Positions 10,128 to 20,433 of a stretch of 64,000 nt of DNA are shown here, piece by piece. Position 1 is the first letter of the stretch. Each line of letters starts with the position of its first letter. The DNA lies in NCBI RefSeq assembly GCF_026151205.1, contig NC_087077.1, positions 15,970,983 to 16,034,982 on the forward strand, read 5' to 3'. Below the pieces are notes generated by a model that searched no databases, was not told the origin of the DNA, and saw only the letters and a program-made list of their open reading frames with translations. This stretch comes from Bolinopsis microptera. Lineage: Eukaryota > Ctenophora > Tentaculata > Lobata > Bolinopsidae. Position numbers and translations under genes: made by a program.

Positions 10128-13100
10128 AGAGTAAAGATACAGTTAAACTGCGAAGGTACAACACCAAACCAACCTTACTCTATCTCCCAAAAACAACCTT
10201 CTCCTGGTCAGCCATGTCCCTCATCCTGCACTTGACCCCCGCAGAGGTCACAAGCCCATCGGAGCACAAATGAGCGAGAAACGGGGAAGCCTTAGCTACC
10301 GGGCTAAGGACTGCATCACTAGCAGCGAAATACGGATATACCCTCCCTTTTACATGCGTTCAACCGGCACCCGAACCACACGCTGTTTCTTAGACATAAC
10401 TTCCCACTTACATCAGTGTCTTCTCGCATCAACTGGCATCGGCAAGTGGCGACACTGTGTAGACTCAACCCTGAGCTTGATCAGAATCTTCAGTCACAAA
10501 CCTGACACCGTTTCGGGGCTTTCATTGCGATACGGTTTCCTGTCAGGTGCCCCAGCAGTCTCTCTTGGACCACCATCTGATCTGACAATCACCCGAGGAT
10601 ACCTGCTAGAGCTCGCGATTTACGACGAGTTAGCTTATGGCACCTCTGGCTGTTAGGTGAAGTCATAAAGCTCAAACAGCTCTCATCTCCCACTCTCTTT
10701 TCCTAGACAGCAGATAAATCCATCATGAACAATGGGCTGCATCCTTCCCACAATCTCTGACCAACTTCTTGAGGGCTCTCCCAGTCAGACCAATCTTCCT
10801 TGATGCACACTCCAAACTTGCTGCGACCACACCTCTAGCACCAACCTCAACAGCAAAGCTGAAACATGACCACCCATTAGCTTGTATTTCCGCTTGTAGA
10901 CTGTTATACCGATCAAGCTTCAGCTCATGGGATGCAGCTATTCTCTCTTCCGATGGTACTGTAAGCTCCCACCAGATTACTCTCTTGGAAGCTTTCGAGA
11001 AAAGAACCAAATCTGGTCTTAATCTGGTCGTTGCTATATCCGACGGGAATTTCAGCTGCTCATCCAGGTCTGCTAATACTATCCAATCAGTGGCCCCACT
11101 CAGAATCCCAAACTCACTGACTTTCGACCTCTTCACCTCCTTAAACCTCCCTCCTGCTGGAACAAACTCAATGGCTTTCCGAGTGACACAAGAGCTCTTC
11201 CTCTTGTTGACTCTCCGCTCACAATGGAATTTCACTTGGTCTGCTATTTGTTTAAGCACCTTATCGTGGCGCCATCGGTATCTCCCTTGACTTAGTGCCA
11301 CAGGACAACCAGCCAGAATATGCGGCACAGTTCCCAACTTGTCACCACACAGCTTGCACATCCCATCCTCATCCTCGCTCCACTTGGATGCTAAAGCTGG
11401 TGTAACAAGCGTGCCATACACAGCACTAAGCAGAAAACCGATTAATGAGTCCCCATACTTGAAGAGCGTGTGCCAGCTCATGTCAGTCCTTGTCACCAGC
11501 TCTCTCCAATTACCCCACCTGGACTGCATCTCCAACGTACCCAACTGCACCTCTCTTTCCTTCCTGATGTTCTCTTTAACCCTATCCAACACCTCCCTCT
11601 GCTGCTCCTTTTCTGACATCTTCTCCCAGGGCTTCTTCCAATCACCGAAACCAATTCCCGCTCTACTAAGAGGTTGCACCATACCTCGCACTGACTCACA
11701 CACCAAGTCTCTTTCAGCTTCGTGAAGCTGAGCATCTGCCTTCCAAACTCTCCCAGACCGCACCTGGGGTTGCACCGCTCTGATCAAAGCATCCTGAGAT
11801 GTTTGATATGACTGCAAGAGACGGCACTTTTCTACTTTCCAAGTGTCGGTTAGGCTGTCGATGGGGAGAGCAACACTGGATGAATGACTAAACAGGCAAG
11901 AGCTACTAAGCGTGTGTCCCACTCCTAGCCATTTTCTGAGATGACTGTTAGTTGTTTGCTCCCAGCGAGAAACAGTGCTGATCGGGATATCATAAATGGC
12001 AAGTGGCCACTTCATCTTTGGAAGGACCATATACTGATACCCCCAACATTTCTGCAGGCCGGTGAGGGAGCTAAGATCGAGTCTACTGAGGTATGTAACA
12101 AGATCCTCGTGTGTTTTCTCGATTATAGCTTTGTCCTTTCCTTCTGCCCGAATCCACCTCCCTAGAAACTTGATTGGTTTCTCAGATACATTCGGGATCA
12201 CCTCCCCGCTAAGCTGCAACCTCGCCTGACTACCTTCTGAACTCTCTACAACCCACTCCACTGTCACTCCCTTCTGGTAGACTAGTGCCCTAGACTTAGA
12301 CGACTTAAGCTTGAACCTTGACCACACAACGAACTCCTGATAAACATCAAGCAGGGTTTGCATATCTACCATTTTAGCCGTGGTAAGGCAGCTATCATCC
12401 ATAAACAGCTTAAGGGGTGGTATAGCTGTTCCATCCTTAATGTACTCGACACTCCTGGGTACCTTCATCTTCAAGTACTCGTCAGAAAGGTTCATGCATA
12501 GCACAAACAAGATCACCGAGATGACACAGCCCATAAATATTCCTATCTCGAACTGCTGCCACTCTGATGTCACTGTTTTAGAGGAGAATCTTCCGTAAAC
12601 CTCCGAGAAGTATTTGATTACGATGTTGATAACTTTCTCGGGGATATGATAGAAGCGGAGTGCTTTCACAATAAGTAAATGTGGAACAGCCCCGTAAGCA
12701 TTCGCCAAGTCTAACCAGACAACACTCAGATCCTTTCTCTTAACTCTAGCATCTTTGAGCACCTCCCACATAGCTCCAAAGTGCTCTGTACATCCGTGTA
12801 CACCAGGAACTCCACCCTTCTGCACAGAGAGATCCACATACCCGTTAGCGACAACAAAGTTGGTTAATCTTTTCGCCAACACAGCGAGGTATATCTTCCC
12901 CTGAATGTTTCCTAGCGATATAGGCCGTCCTGTGCTGGGTCCAAAATCTCCATCCGCCTTAGGAATGTAGATCCCTTCAAAGTACCTACAGTTGTCTGGG
13001 TACTCCTCAGCCTTGTAGCCTCCTCTCAGCACATGCCACAAGTTCTGAGATATTCCTGGACACCTCTTGTACACCGTATACGGGATGCCGTTGTTACCAG

Positions 13101-14318
13101 GTGAACTCTTACCTCTGGCTTTCTTAACAACCTCTTCGAACTCCTTCTTGGTTATATTCCTGCTGTCAAACCCCACAGTTGGGCTAGGAGCTGCCTCAGG
13201 TAACCCATTCAGAACGCCAAGAGGAACTGCCCGACTGGCATCACTATACGTATTAGACAGGTGGTTGTCTAACTCCTCCTTACTACACTTTAACTCTCCC
13301 ACAGGGCTTGGTTCAAGAATACCTTTAATAGCCTTGAAAGGATCTCGAGTAAACCCACCTCTCTGTCTCCTCACTTCTCTCTGCTTCTTCCTCCTTGCCT
13401 CTGCTCTTCTCAACTTACACAGCTTCTCTGCCAGGCCTCTAAGCAAAGCATTGAAACCATCCTTTACAGACTGGGAACAAGCTTTCCTGGCTTTCCTCCT
13501 CAGCACTCTCCTCTCAATGACCAACTTATCAATCTCCTCCTGTCTCCTGTTGGCAAACCTGAGACCTTTACCTGACTCTGCACCATCAATCACGAGCCCA
13601 AACCATTTCACACCATCATCATACACCGTGTCGCAATGGCTCACCATCTTCTCCTGGAATGGCTTCCCCTTCTGCTCCTGTCTCACTCTCTTACTAACAC
13701 TCACATCAAACTCTACCCACCTCTCATCCTTTGCGGCCGGCCACTTCACCTTGGGCTTCTTAGGGGCAGGTGGGTCAATAGAAGAACTCTTTGAAAGAAG
13801 GGCCTGGATATCCCTGGCACTGTGGTTATCGTCCTGGCCAGGTACCTCCACCGAACTTACAGATGCAACATCTAACGGTTGCTCCCCTTCCCAAGAGCAC
13901 TTCATCCTTCCTCGATGAATGTTCCTACCCCTTTCCGTTGTAAAGCGTCGACCACACACGCAGCTAAACTCCTCTGCTACATCAGAATCAGGGGTCGAGA
14001 GTTCTCGACTGTTTGTATAAGTCCTTTTCTGATTCGTGGCAGGACGTGGTGGGTGTCCACAAAGCCTTTATTTTTCACCCGGGCAACTCGTCCCTAAATA
14101 GGGACTCCCGGAACCTTAGAGAGGCAGGAGGCGCAGGACCGATGTGGACTGAGGTCTCCGCTCGTTAAAACCCCATCACACCTCTCTATTGCAGTAACCG
14201 CTGCAGGCACGGATCTCAACCCAACCCAGAAGCCAATTCCAAGCGTAGCATCTGTTCAAATCAGGTGGGCCTTACCCCACGGTAGCTGGCCAATCCCAGC
14301 AGTATCATAAAGTAGCAT
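10128..14318 (-). mobile_element. RLE-type non-LTR retrotransposon, near full length
   Basis: The element lies on the minus strand, with its 5' end near 14318 and its 3' end at 10128. The right limit is set where the second copy begins (14319, same AGAGTAAAG terminus as 10128). It has a leader of about 350 bases, one long open frame and a 3' untranslated region of about 595 bases. The single-ORF layout, N-terminal zinc finger, central reverse transcriptase and C-terminal restriction-like endonuclease place it with the R2/R4/NeSL/HERO group of LINEs, many of which integrate site-specifically. It probably inserts at one preferred sequence, but no repeated host target can be recognised here. Confidence 0.85.
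10723..13959 (-). CDS. Retrotransposon polyprotein: zinc finger, reverse transcriptase, restriction-like endonuclease
   Basis: The listed 1078-codon frame begins at a GTG. The open frame continues upstream without an ATG to a TAA near 14060, as in some R2-like elements where initiation is unconventional. Upstream residues complete a CCHC finger (C-V-C-G...H...C at residues 1-21). The reverse transcriptase has LDLANAYGAV at 416-425 and the catalytic FMDD at 519-522. A second C-C-H-C knuckle (C868, C871, H880, C885) precedes the endonuclease with R981-P-D983, E998 in WWELTVP and K1014, the PD-(D/E)xK core of RLE LINEs. The protein nicks the target and copies its RNA at the nick (target-primed reverse transcription). 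No internal stop is present, so it may be active. Frame ends before a non-coding tail shared with the neighbouring copy. Confidence 0.85.
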   Translation of the reverse strand: MCGRRFTTERGRNIHRGRMKCSWEGEQPLDVASVSSVEVPGQDDNHSARDIQALLSKSSSIDPPAPKKPKVKWPAAKDERWVEFDVSVSKRVRQEQKGKPFQEKMVSHCDTVYDDGVKWFGLVIDGAESGKGLRFANRRQEEIDKLVIERRVLRRKARKACSQSVKDGFNALLRGLAEKLCKLRRAEARRKKQREVRRQRGGFTRDPFKAIKGILEPSPVGELKCSKEELDNHLSNTYSDASRAVPLGVLNGLPEAAPSPTVGFDSRNITKKEFEEVVKKARGKSSPGNNGIPYTVYKRCPGISQNLWHVLRGGYKAEEYPDNCRYFEGIYIPKADGDFGPSTGRPISLGNIQGKIYLAVLAKRLTNFVVANGYVDLSVQKGGVPGVHGCTEHFGAMWEVLKDARVKRKDLSVVWLDLANAYGAVPHLLIVKALRFYHIPEKVINIVIKYFSEVYGRFSSKTVTSEWQQFEIGIFMGCVISVILFVLCMNLSDEYLKMKVPRSVEYIKDGTAIPPLKLFMDDSCLTTAKMVDMQTLLDVYQEFVVWSRFKLKSSKSRALVYQKGVTVEWVVESSEGSQARLQLSGEVIPNVSEKPIKFLGRWIRAEGKDKAIIEKTHEDLVTYLSRLDLSSLTGLQKCWGYQYMVLPKMKWPLAIYDIPISTVSRWEQTTNSHLRKWLGVGHTLSSSCLFSHSSSVALPIDSLTDTWKVEKCRLLQSYQTSQDALIRAVQPQVRSGRVWKADAQLHEAERDLVCESVRGMVQPLSRAGIGFGDWKKPWEKMSEKEQQREVLDRVKENIRKEREVQLGTLEMQSRWGNWRELVTRTDMSWHTLFKYGDSLIGFLLSAVYGTLVTPALASKWSEDEDGMCKLCGDKLGTVPHILAGCPVALSQGRYRWRHDKVLKQIADQVKFHCERRVNKRKSSCVTRKAIEFVPAGGRFKEVKRSKVSEFGILSGATDWIVLADLDEQLKFPSDIATTRLRPDLVLFSKASKRVIWWELTVPSEERIAASHELKLDRYNSLQAEIQANGWSCFSFAVEVGARGVVAASLECASRKIGLTGRALKKLVRDCGKDAAHCS

Positions 14319-15060
14319 AGAGTAAAGATACAGTTAAACTGCGAAGGTACAACACCAAACCAACCTTACTCTATCTCCCAAAAACAACCTTCTCCTGGTC
14401 AGCCATGTCCCTCATCCTGCACTTGACCCCCGCAGAGGTCACAAGCCCATCGGAGCACAAATGAGCGAGAAACGGGGAAGCCTTAGCTACCGGGCTAAGG
14501 ACTGCATCACTAGCAGCGAAATACGGATATACCCTCCCTTTTACATGCGTTCAACCGGCACCCGAACCACACGCTGTTTCTTAGACATAACTTCCCACTT
14601 ACATCAGTGTCTTCTCGCATCAACTGGCATCGGCAAGTGGCGACACTGTGTAGACTCAACCCTGAGCTTGATCAGAATCTTCAGTCACAAACCTGACACC
14701 GATTCGGGGCTTTCATTGCGATACGGTTTCCTGTCAGGTGCCCCAGCAGTCTCTCTTGGACCACCATCTGATCTGACAATCACCCGAGGATACCTGCTAG
14801 AGCTCGCGATTTACGACGAGTTAGCTTATGGCACCTCTGGCTGTTAGGTGAAGTCATAAAGCTCAAACAGCTCTCATCTCCCACTCTCTTTTCCTAGACA
14901 GCAGATAAATCCATCTTGAACAATGGGCTGCATCCTTCCCACAATCTCTGACCAACTTCTTGAGGGCTCTCCCAGTCAGACCAATCTTCCTTGATGCACA
15001 CTCCAAACTTGCTGCGACCACACCTCTAGCACCAACCTCAACAGCAAAGCTGAAACATGA
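14319..15060 (-). mobile_element. 5'-truncated second copy of the RLE retrotransposon
   Basis: These 742 bases repeat 10128-10869 at an offset of 4191, with only about two mismatches seen (for example GTTTCGG versus GATTCGG, and ATCATGAAC versus ATCTTGAAC). The copy holds the 3' untranslated region and the last roughly 48 codons of the ORF, then stops abruptly at 15060 beside unrelated AT-rich DNA. Its 3' end abuts the 5' end of the full-length copy, so the two form a head-to-tail tandem. The near identity indicates recent activity or duplication. Confidence 0.85.
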
Positions 15061-15489
15061 TAATACGACATGAACATGATAATACGATGCTTACGTCGAA
15101 TCCCGCGAATATTTTATTTGCAGTCGATTTAGCTAGTATTAGCAAAAGTTCATTTTTTAAAACATTTTAATATTCGATAGCTGCATCAAAAGTAAAGTCG
15201 AATATAGTTTAAGAGTTAAAGTAACCGCAGAGCAGTACAAGCTTCTAGCAACAAAAATGTATCATATAACGTTATTCAAAACAAAAAAGAAAATAAATGA
15301 ACATCTTAAATATATATAACATCTTAAAGGTAGCCTAAATAAAAAGAAATACAGATACATGAACTAAAACAATTTTTTCCATCCTACTCTATCAGAGGCT
15401 AATATTCTTTAACAAAGGATTTAAACTGTATACGGTTAATATCCAAGAAAGTAGAAGTCCATACTATTTTTTTAGATATTAATACATTT

Positions 15490-15610
15490 TTTCAAACGCA
15501 CGTAATTTTCTTCAAAACGTACGTAATTTTTTCAAAATCTAAGTAATTTTTTTTAAATCTAAGTAATTTTTTCAAAATCTAAGTAATTTTTCTAAAATCT
15601 AAGTAACTTT
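15490..15610. repeat. 18-20 bp tandem repeat
   Basis: About six imperfect copies of a unit close to AAAATCTAAGTAATTTTTTC. The first two copies read ACG(C/T)ACGTAATTTT instead, suggesting the array drifted from one end. Confidence 0.75.
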
Positions 15611-16219
15611 CTTCAACGACCATAAAAATACAGGACTCCTATTCAGTGGTATATTCGAAAACGTTAGCTGCGATTCTGTTTTTGGGTAGACTGATTTCTC
15701 TCGTGAACAAGAAGGAAAGTTTTGGGCCGAGAAGGCAAGTTTTATTTAACTATAGCTCGACTACTGGATTTTGCCAGTGATTATGGTTGTGCATTTCAAC
15801 ATGTGACTGTGTTCCGTCACATTAGGCTTCATTTCAGGATTTTTTTGTAATTTAGTTTTGTCTGGCATAAAATTGAAATTTTTGTTTAACTGACATTTTT
15901 GTTTAATAAAATTGAATTTGTGATCCACATTGGTTACCAATACCTTGGTCATGGTGATGCTACACTTACAGCTCTGTCCAATTTACAATTACATTGTGCA
16001 TGATGGCTCTTATCTCACAATTTCTCCAATATTTAGGTAATTTAGGTATTATTTAGATAATATTCATGTTATCATATGTATAACTTCATGGCTGAAATAA
16101 AATTTGCATTCTTGAATCTTATGGGCTCAAAGGGATTTGCTGTTCTTTTAATTTTAAATATGGTTTTATAATTATAAATATTATACTCTTCATAAATTCG
16201 ATATCACCCAGCTGGGTTT

Positions 16220-16389
16220 GGATATTATTATTATTAACCAATAACCATCATCTGGTCTCATCAAATACCAATATCAGTACCGTTATGCAAGCTTGAACGA
16301 TCTAGATCGTACTTAAGCTTGTATAACGATACTGATATTGGTATTTGATGAGACCAGATGATGGTTGTTGGTGAATAATAATAATATCC
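16220..16389. repeat. Near-perfect 170-bp palindrome
   Basis: The two arms of about 80 bases are reverse complements with few mismatches. The left arm contains ATCATCTGGTCTCATCAAAT and the right arm its complement ATTTGATGAGACCAGATGAT. The centre is the self-complementary CGATCTAGATCG with almost no loop. A transcript would fold into a long hairpin. It could be a foldback element, the head-to-head remnant of a transposon, or a hairpin-RNA locus. No terminal duplication was evident. Confidence 0.85.
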
Positions 16390-16566
16390 CTTTATTATTA
16401 TACGATTGACTATTGTAACAAGTTTTATAGATTGTAGATGGCTCGAGCAGATTGCGCGAAAGAAGAAAACAATTTTACCCTGACCATATGTTGGAAATTA
16501 TACGTATGGTAATTCGGAATCATCGTCCATAAATTTGTTGATTTAAGTAGATTACACCAATCGGGG

Positions 16567-16984
16567 CTAAGATGAGAAGTACGAATGAGTCGGACTTTTC
16601 AATTTACTCGTATCGTACGTACTTTTTAATTCTACTGAAAAGTTCTCCTTCTAGAAATCGATGGAAGAGTTCTAAATCGCAAGTTACGGACTTATATTGA
16701 GCGTTTTCAAAACAGCTTTTAAACAATAAGTAAATTGTCTGGTAATTTTGTAGAATTTTTGTTTTACCTAAGAATTGTGTAATGTCCAATGTGTGTTTAA
16801 TTTGTTCGCGAACGGCATATTTTCTTTAACATCGGCAAATAATTACATTTTACAACAGCCCCGATGATAATAATTAAAAACAAAAAAATTCTATCTTAAT
16901 CGTACGTTGTATGAGTCGGACTTTTCAAAGTTGCGTACAAGTACGTACTTTTCCCCCTAAACGAGTCCGTACTTCTCATCTTAG
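16567..16984. mobile_element. 418-bp MITE with 8-bp target-site duplication
   Basis: The terminal inverted repeat is CTAAGATGAGAAGTACG at 16567-16583, matched by CGTACTTCTCATCTTAG at the right end (one base differs near the inner limit). The element is flanked by AATCGGGG on both sides (16559-16566 and 16985-16992). The motif ATGAGTCGGACTTTTCAA occurs near both ends. An 8-bp duplication is typical of hAT-superfamily elements, though the termini do not show the usual CAGGG start. No coding capacity. Confidence 0.85.
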
Positions 16985-19900
16985 AATCGGGGGCTCTTCT
17001 GTAAGAATCTCACCATGTAATCAATATAGCTCTTTAACCCTGCTTATTTATATACTTTAGCTACATTAAGTATATGTCAAAGAACACAATTAATTAATAG
17101 TCAAGTACGTTCCCACTGGTATGGTGATCCCCTGTCTCAGTATCTCTTTCAACTGTCAACTTATAGTTTGTGACAGTTGAGAAGTGAGACCATAAATGGC
17201 TCCGTCTTTCAAGATCCGATCTTGGAAAAGTGGGTTACATGACAGATGACACATTTATATTAATAGCTATTTGCTTCGAAAGAGAACAAATAAAAAGTTA
17301 TGATTTAATACACTCATTTTATATCACCACGTAGATTGTGGTCAATATTCGAGACCTTTTTCACACATTTGGATTTTTCACTGTTAATATTGTGGGCGCT
17401 ATTTGGTTGTTTTTGCAAAATTCATAACCGCGTCCGTGCTAATTTTAATCAGTAAGATAATAAGAAGATAATACATTATCAAAGGGGTTGATATTGAGAG
17501 CGACACTAGTGGAGGATTGAATTCAAGCTAGGCCCAACTGGATATATATAATATTAATGTATAACGTTTGAAACGGGGGAAGGACTATAAGTATAAAAGA
17601 TCATAATGCTACTCGCTTTTGATTCAAACTAGTTAAGAATGACACGTCACTCCTAAGTCCTAAAGCAAGTAAGTTAAGCAGTGAAACGCAGTGCACTCTT
17701 TTAACTAGATTGACGATAACTTGACATCGTGTGGACTGTGGATGATGACAAACACAAAATCACAAAAAACTTTTAGATAGAAAGGGATCCGCCCAGTTAT
17801 TGGTCATTTTTATTTTCAGTGCACAGCCGACTTAAATTTATTTTGGATATTTGTGTTTTAGAAAATGTAATAAATGCCATGAGTTGGCACAGAATTTGTT
17901 TCCCTGTCCAGAAATGTAATATTTGAGTATTTGGGCCGGAGTGTGCTTTTTGTGGAGACATAAACAAACACGCCACTTTTAATTTTATTTCGGTGTGTTG
18001 ATATATTTACAACCCGTTATAAATAAAAACTAACAACACGGATTTCTCAACTGTAAATTTAATTTGTCGGGCCCTTCATGACTACTCATCGAGAAAGTTT
18101 AAGATTTCCCCTGCACGAAGCGTTGCTATTCAAATTCGTGTTTATTGGTCAAAAACGGCCGGAAAAAATTGTGTGAAAACTTGAAAATTGGATTGGTTTA
18201 ACTTTACGATATTTGTAATTATGCTCTATATGGTACATCTGTGATTTAATTTGCATGATTAAAATGTAATACAGCCACATGCCATGAGCTAAGTTTACAG
18301 AAGCAATTGATTTTTAAAACGATTGAAAATTGAATATAGCTTCTTTCAGTTTCTACTTTTCTAGCAGGACTTATAACTTTACTTTTACCAGTACGCTGGG
18401 ATTTCCACCAAACAGAAGCACCCTAAATTGTGGTCCGGGTCCGGTATGCACACGTGATCCACAAATATTCTATCAAGATCTCATTATACGTGAGCTGAGA
18501 GTCCTGCCTGACAGCATCCATTAAGGCACCACCTTTGACTATCGAACCTTAAATTTAGCACACAACATTTTGTTTCGTATACATTTTTCATTTCACATGC
18601 ACATTGCACATCCGTCATATTAATTTCTAAATTATTTAATTTATTGATTTAGATTATCTTCTAACTTTCTAATATTGATACTAATAATTAGAAAGCACAC
18701 AGTTTTGCGTCGCTTTCAGTAAAAAATACTCTGAAAAATCTACTCAAAGTGAACCAACATCGAACGGACCTCCCGCTACGTTGTTCTCAGACTAGACAAT
18801 CAGATAAAAGGGAATCCAGAAAATGTTGTTTATTAACTTGTTTAGATTCACGTGGAGGGACTTAAATTGATTTCGACAAATCCGACTTACGCTCGGTGGC
18901 GTATCAGTCACAGTACCGTGATCGTAGTAAGCTTGGGTCAAAAGTAAAGTTATCTTGATTCTACATAATATTCAATCGTTAAAGACGGAGGTTTCATTTT
19001 TCAAATAAGGGCGTGAAATGTTTTTTACTTCTTCCACTACGGTGGACAGGTTTGGTGTGTTCGCCGTTAAGGCCTCTGAGACTTCGTCTAAAAACCAATT
19101 TTAGCAGCTGTTGTATATCAGAATAACATCAGTCTCACCATTGTTCTTCTCCAAGAGAAAATTGTATGAACAATATCCGAAGTCATATTCATAGGATGAT
19201 TTGTTGGCGACAAGCCAAGAAAGTAGACACTATATGACACAAAACCGGTCTGATTTATCTGTTAAAGTGTTAATACCGTAGAAAGCACAAACATTCCATT
19301 TGCATCAATGATCTGCCACATTCTTTCATGAATCTTAATGAAGGGCTCCTATTTACGTTACTGGTATGTATAAACTTACAAGAGGCTGATGTGATACAAC
19401 ATTGAGCTGCTTATCGAATTACACACATTTGCACGGAATGATGTTGAACCAGTATAGATTATATTGTGTTCCTACTCTTAATTGTGTTTGAGTTTCTACG
19501 ATTTTTGTTGTTTCCTTCTTAACAAATATATTTCAAGGGTAGTCATTTGTATTATCTATCTACTCTTGTTTTTTTGTTGTTGTTGTTATTGTTGTTTATA
19601 ATACCGTCCCGAATCTCGTAACTTCAAGGGTTGTGTGTAAATTTACGTTGTAAGTCCTAAGAAGAGAAGCACGTACGGTACGTGCCTTTAAAAATGACTG
19701 TACCTTTGAAACTGAGCCATAAAGTACATAAGTCACAATTTAGCAAAATTTCGAAAATCGCGGCGAGTTAAACATTTTCTGCTGTTCTGAAATGTTAACT
19801 CTGATTCAAAATTATTTAACTGGCATGACACTGACAGTCTAAAGTATTTGTTCAATCACGATATTATGAAATAAGCTCTATCAACTATTAGCTTTATGCA

Positions 19901-20433
19901 GCATAAGTTCGTCACTTAAACATTAAACGTTAAAATGTTTCCCAATTTTGTACCGCATTTTTGTACCGCAGGAGGAAGGGTGCAAAAGTATAAATTCGCT
20001 CATTTAAAACTGGCTGCATTAGAGTAAATGTAATTCTGAGCACCTATCACGTAATACGTATCCAATAGTAATACTTAATAGGCTCCACTGCCATGTTTTA
20101 ATCTTATTTTTATAAGGGTGGTCATTTTTGTTATCTACCTAGTACCTTCTCTTAACGTGTATGATATCATAAATAATAATTATAAATTACTTGTTTATTG
20201 TGGAGTTATTGTGAATATGGTAGATGTGATGGTGGTCACATGGTAGATGTGATGGTAGAACTAGATGTGATGGTGGTCATAGTGTTGCCACTATAAAGCT
20301 ATAAATAGTGGTAACATCAAAATTATATCACAATCAGGTAAATATTAAATCTTTAAATGTAACACTAACAGATAATCCCGTCCTTTATTAGATTGAAGGC
20401 AGAAAAATCGGGAACCGCTGCAGCTCTGCAGAG

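Larger units (their letters stand above)
15061..20391. other. Gene-poor AT-rich stretch
   Basis: No convincing coding exon was seen in these 5.3 kb. It contains a tandem repeat at 15490-15610, a long palindrome at 16220-16389 and a MITE at 16567-16984, listed separately. Short open frames at 15761-15952, 16604-16789 and 18330-18524 lack motifs and splice context. Beyond 17000 I see only unstructured AT-rich sequence up to the BTB gene. Confidence 0.55.

Noticed and set aside
10270-10656. 128-codon plus-strand ORF, repeated at 14461-14847
   Set aside because: It is antisense to the 3' untranslated region of the RLE retrotransposon. Its duplication simply reflects the second copy.
13067-13918. 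283-codon plus-strand ORF
   Set aside because: It is antisense to the RLE polyprotein, which carries the conserved motifs.
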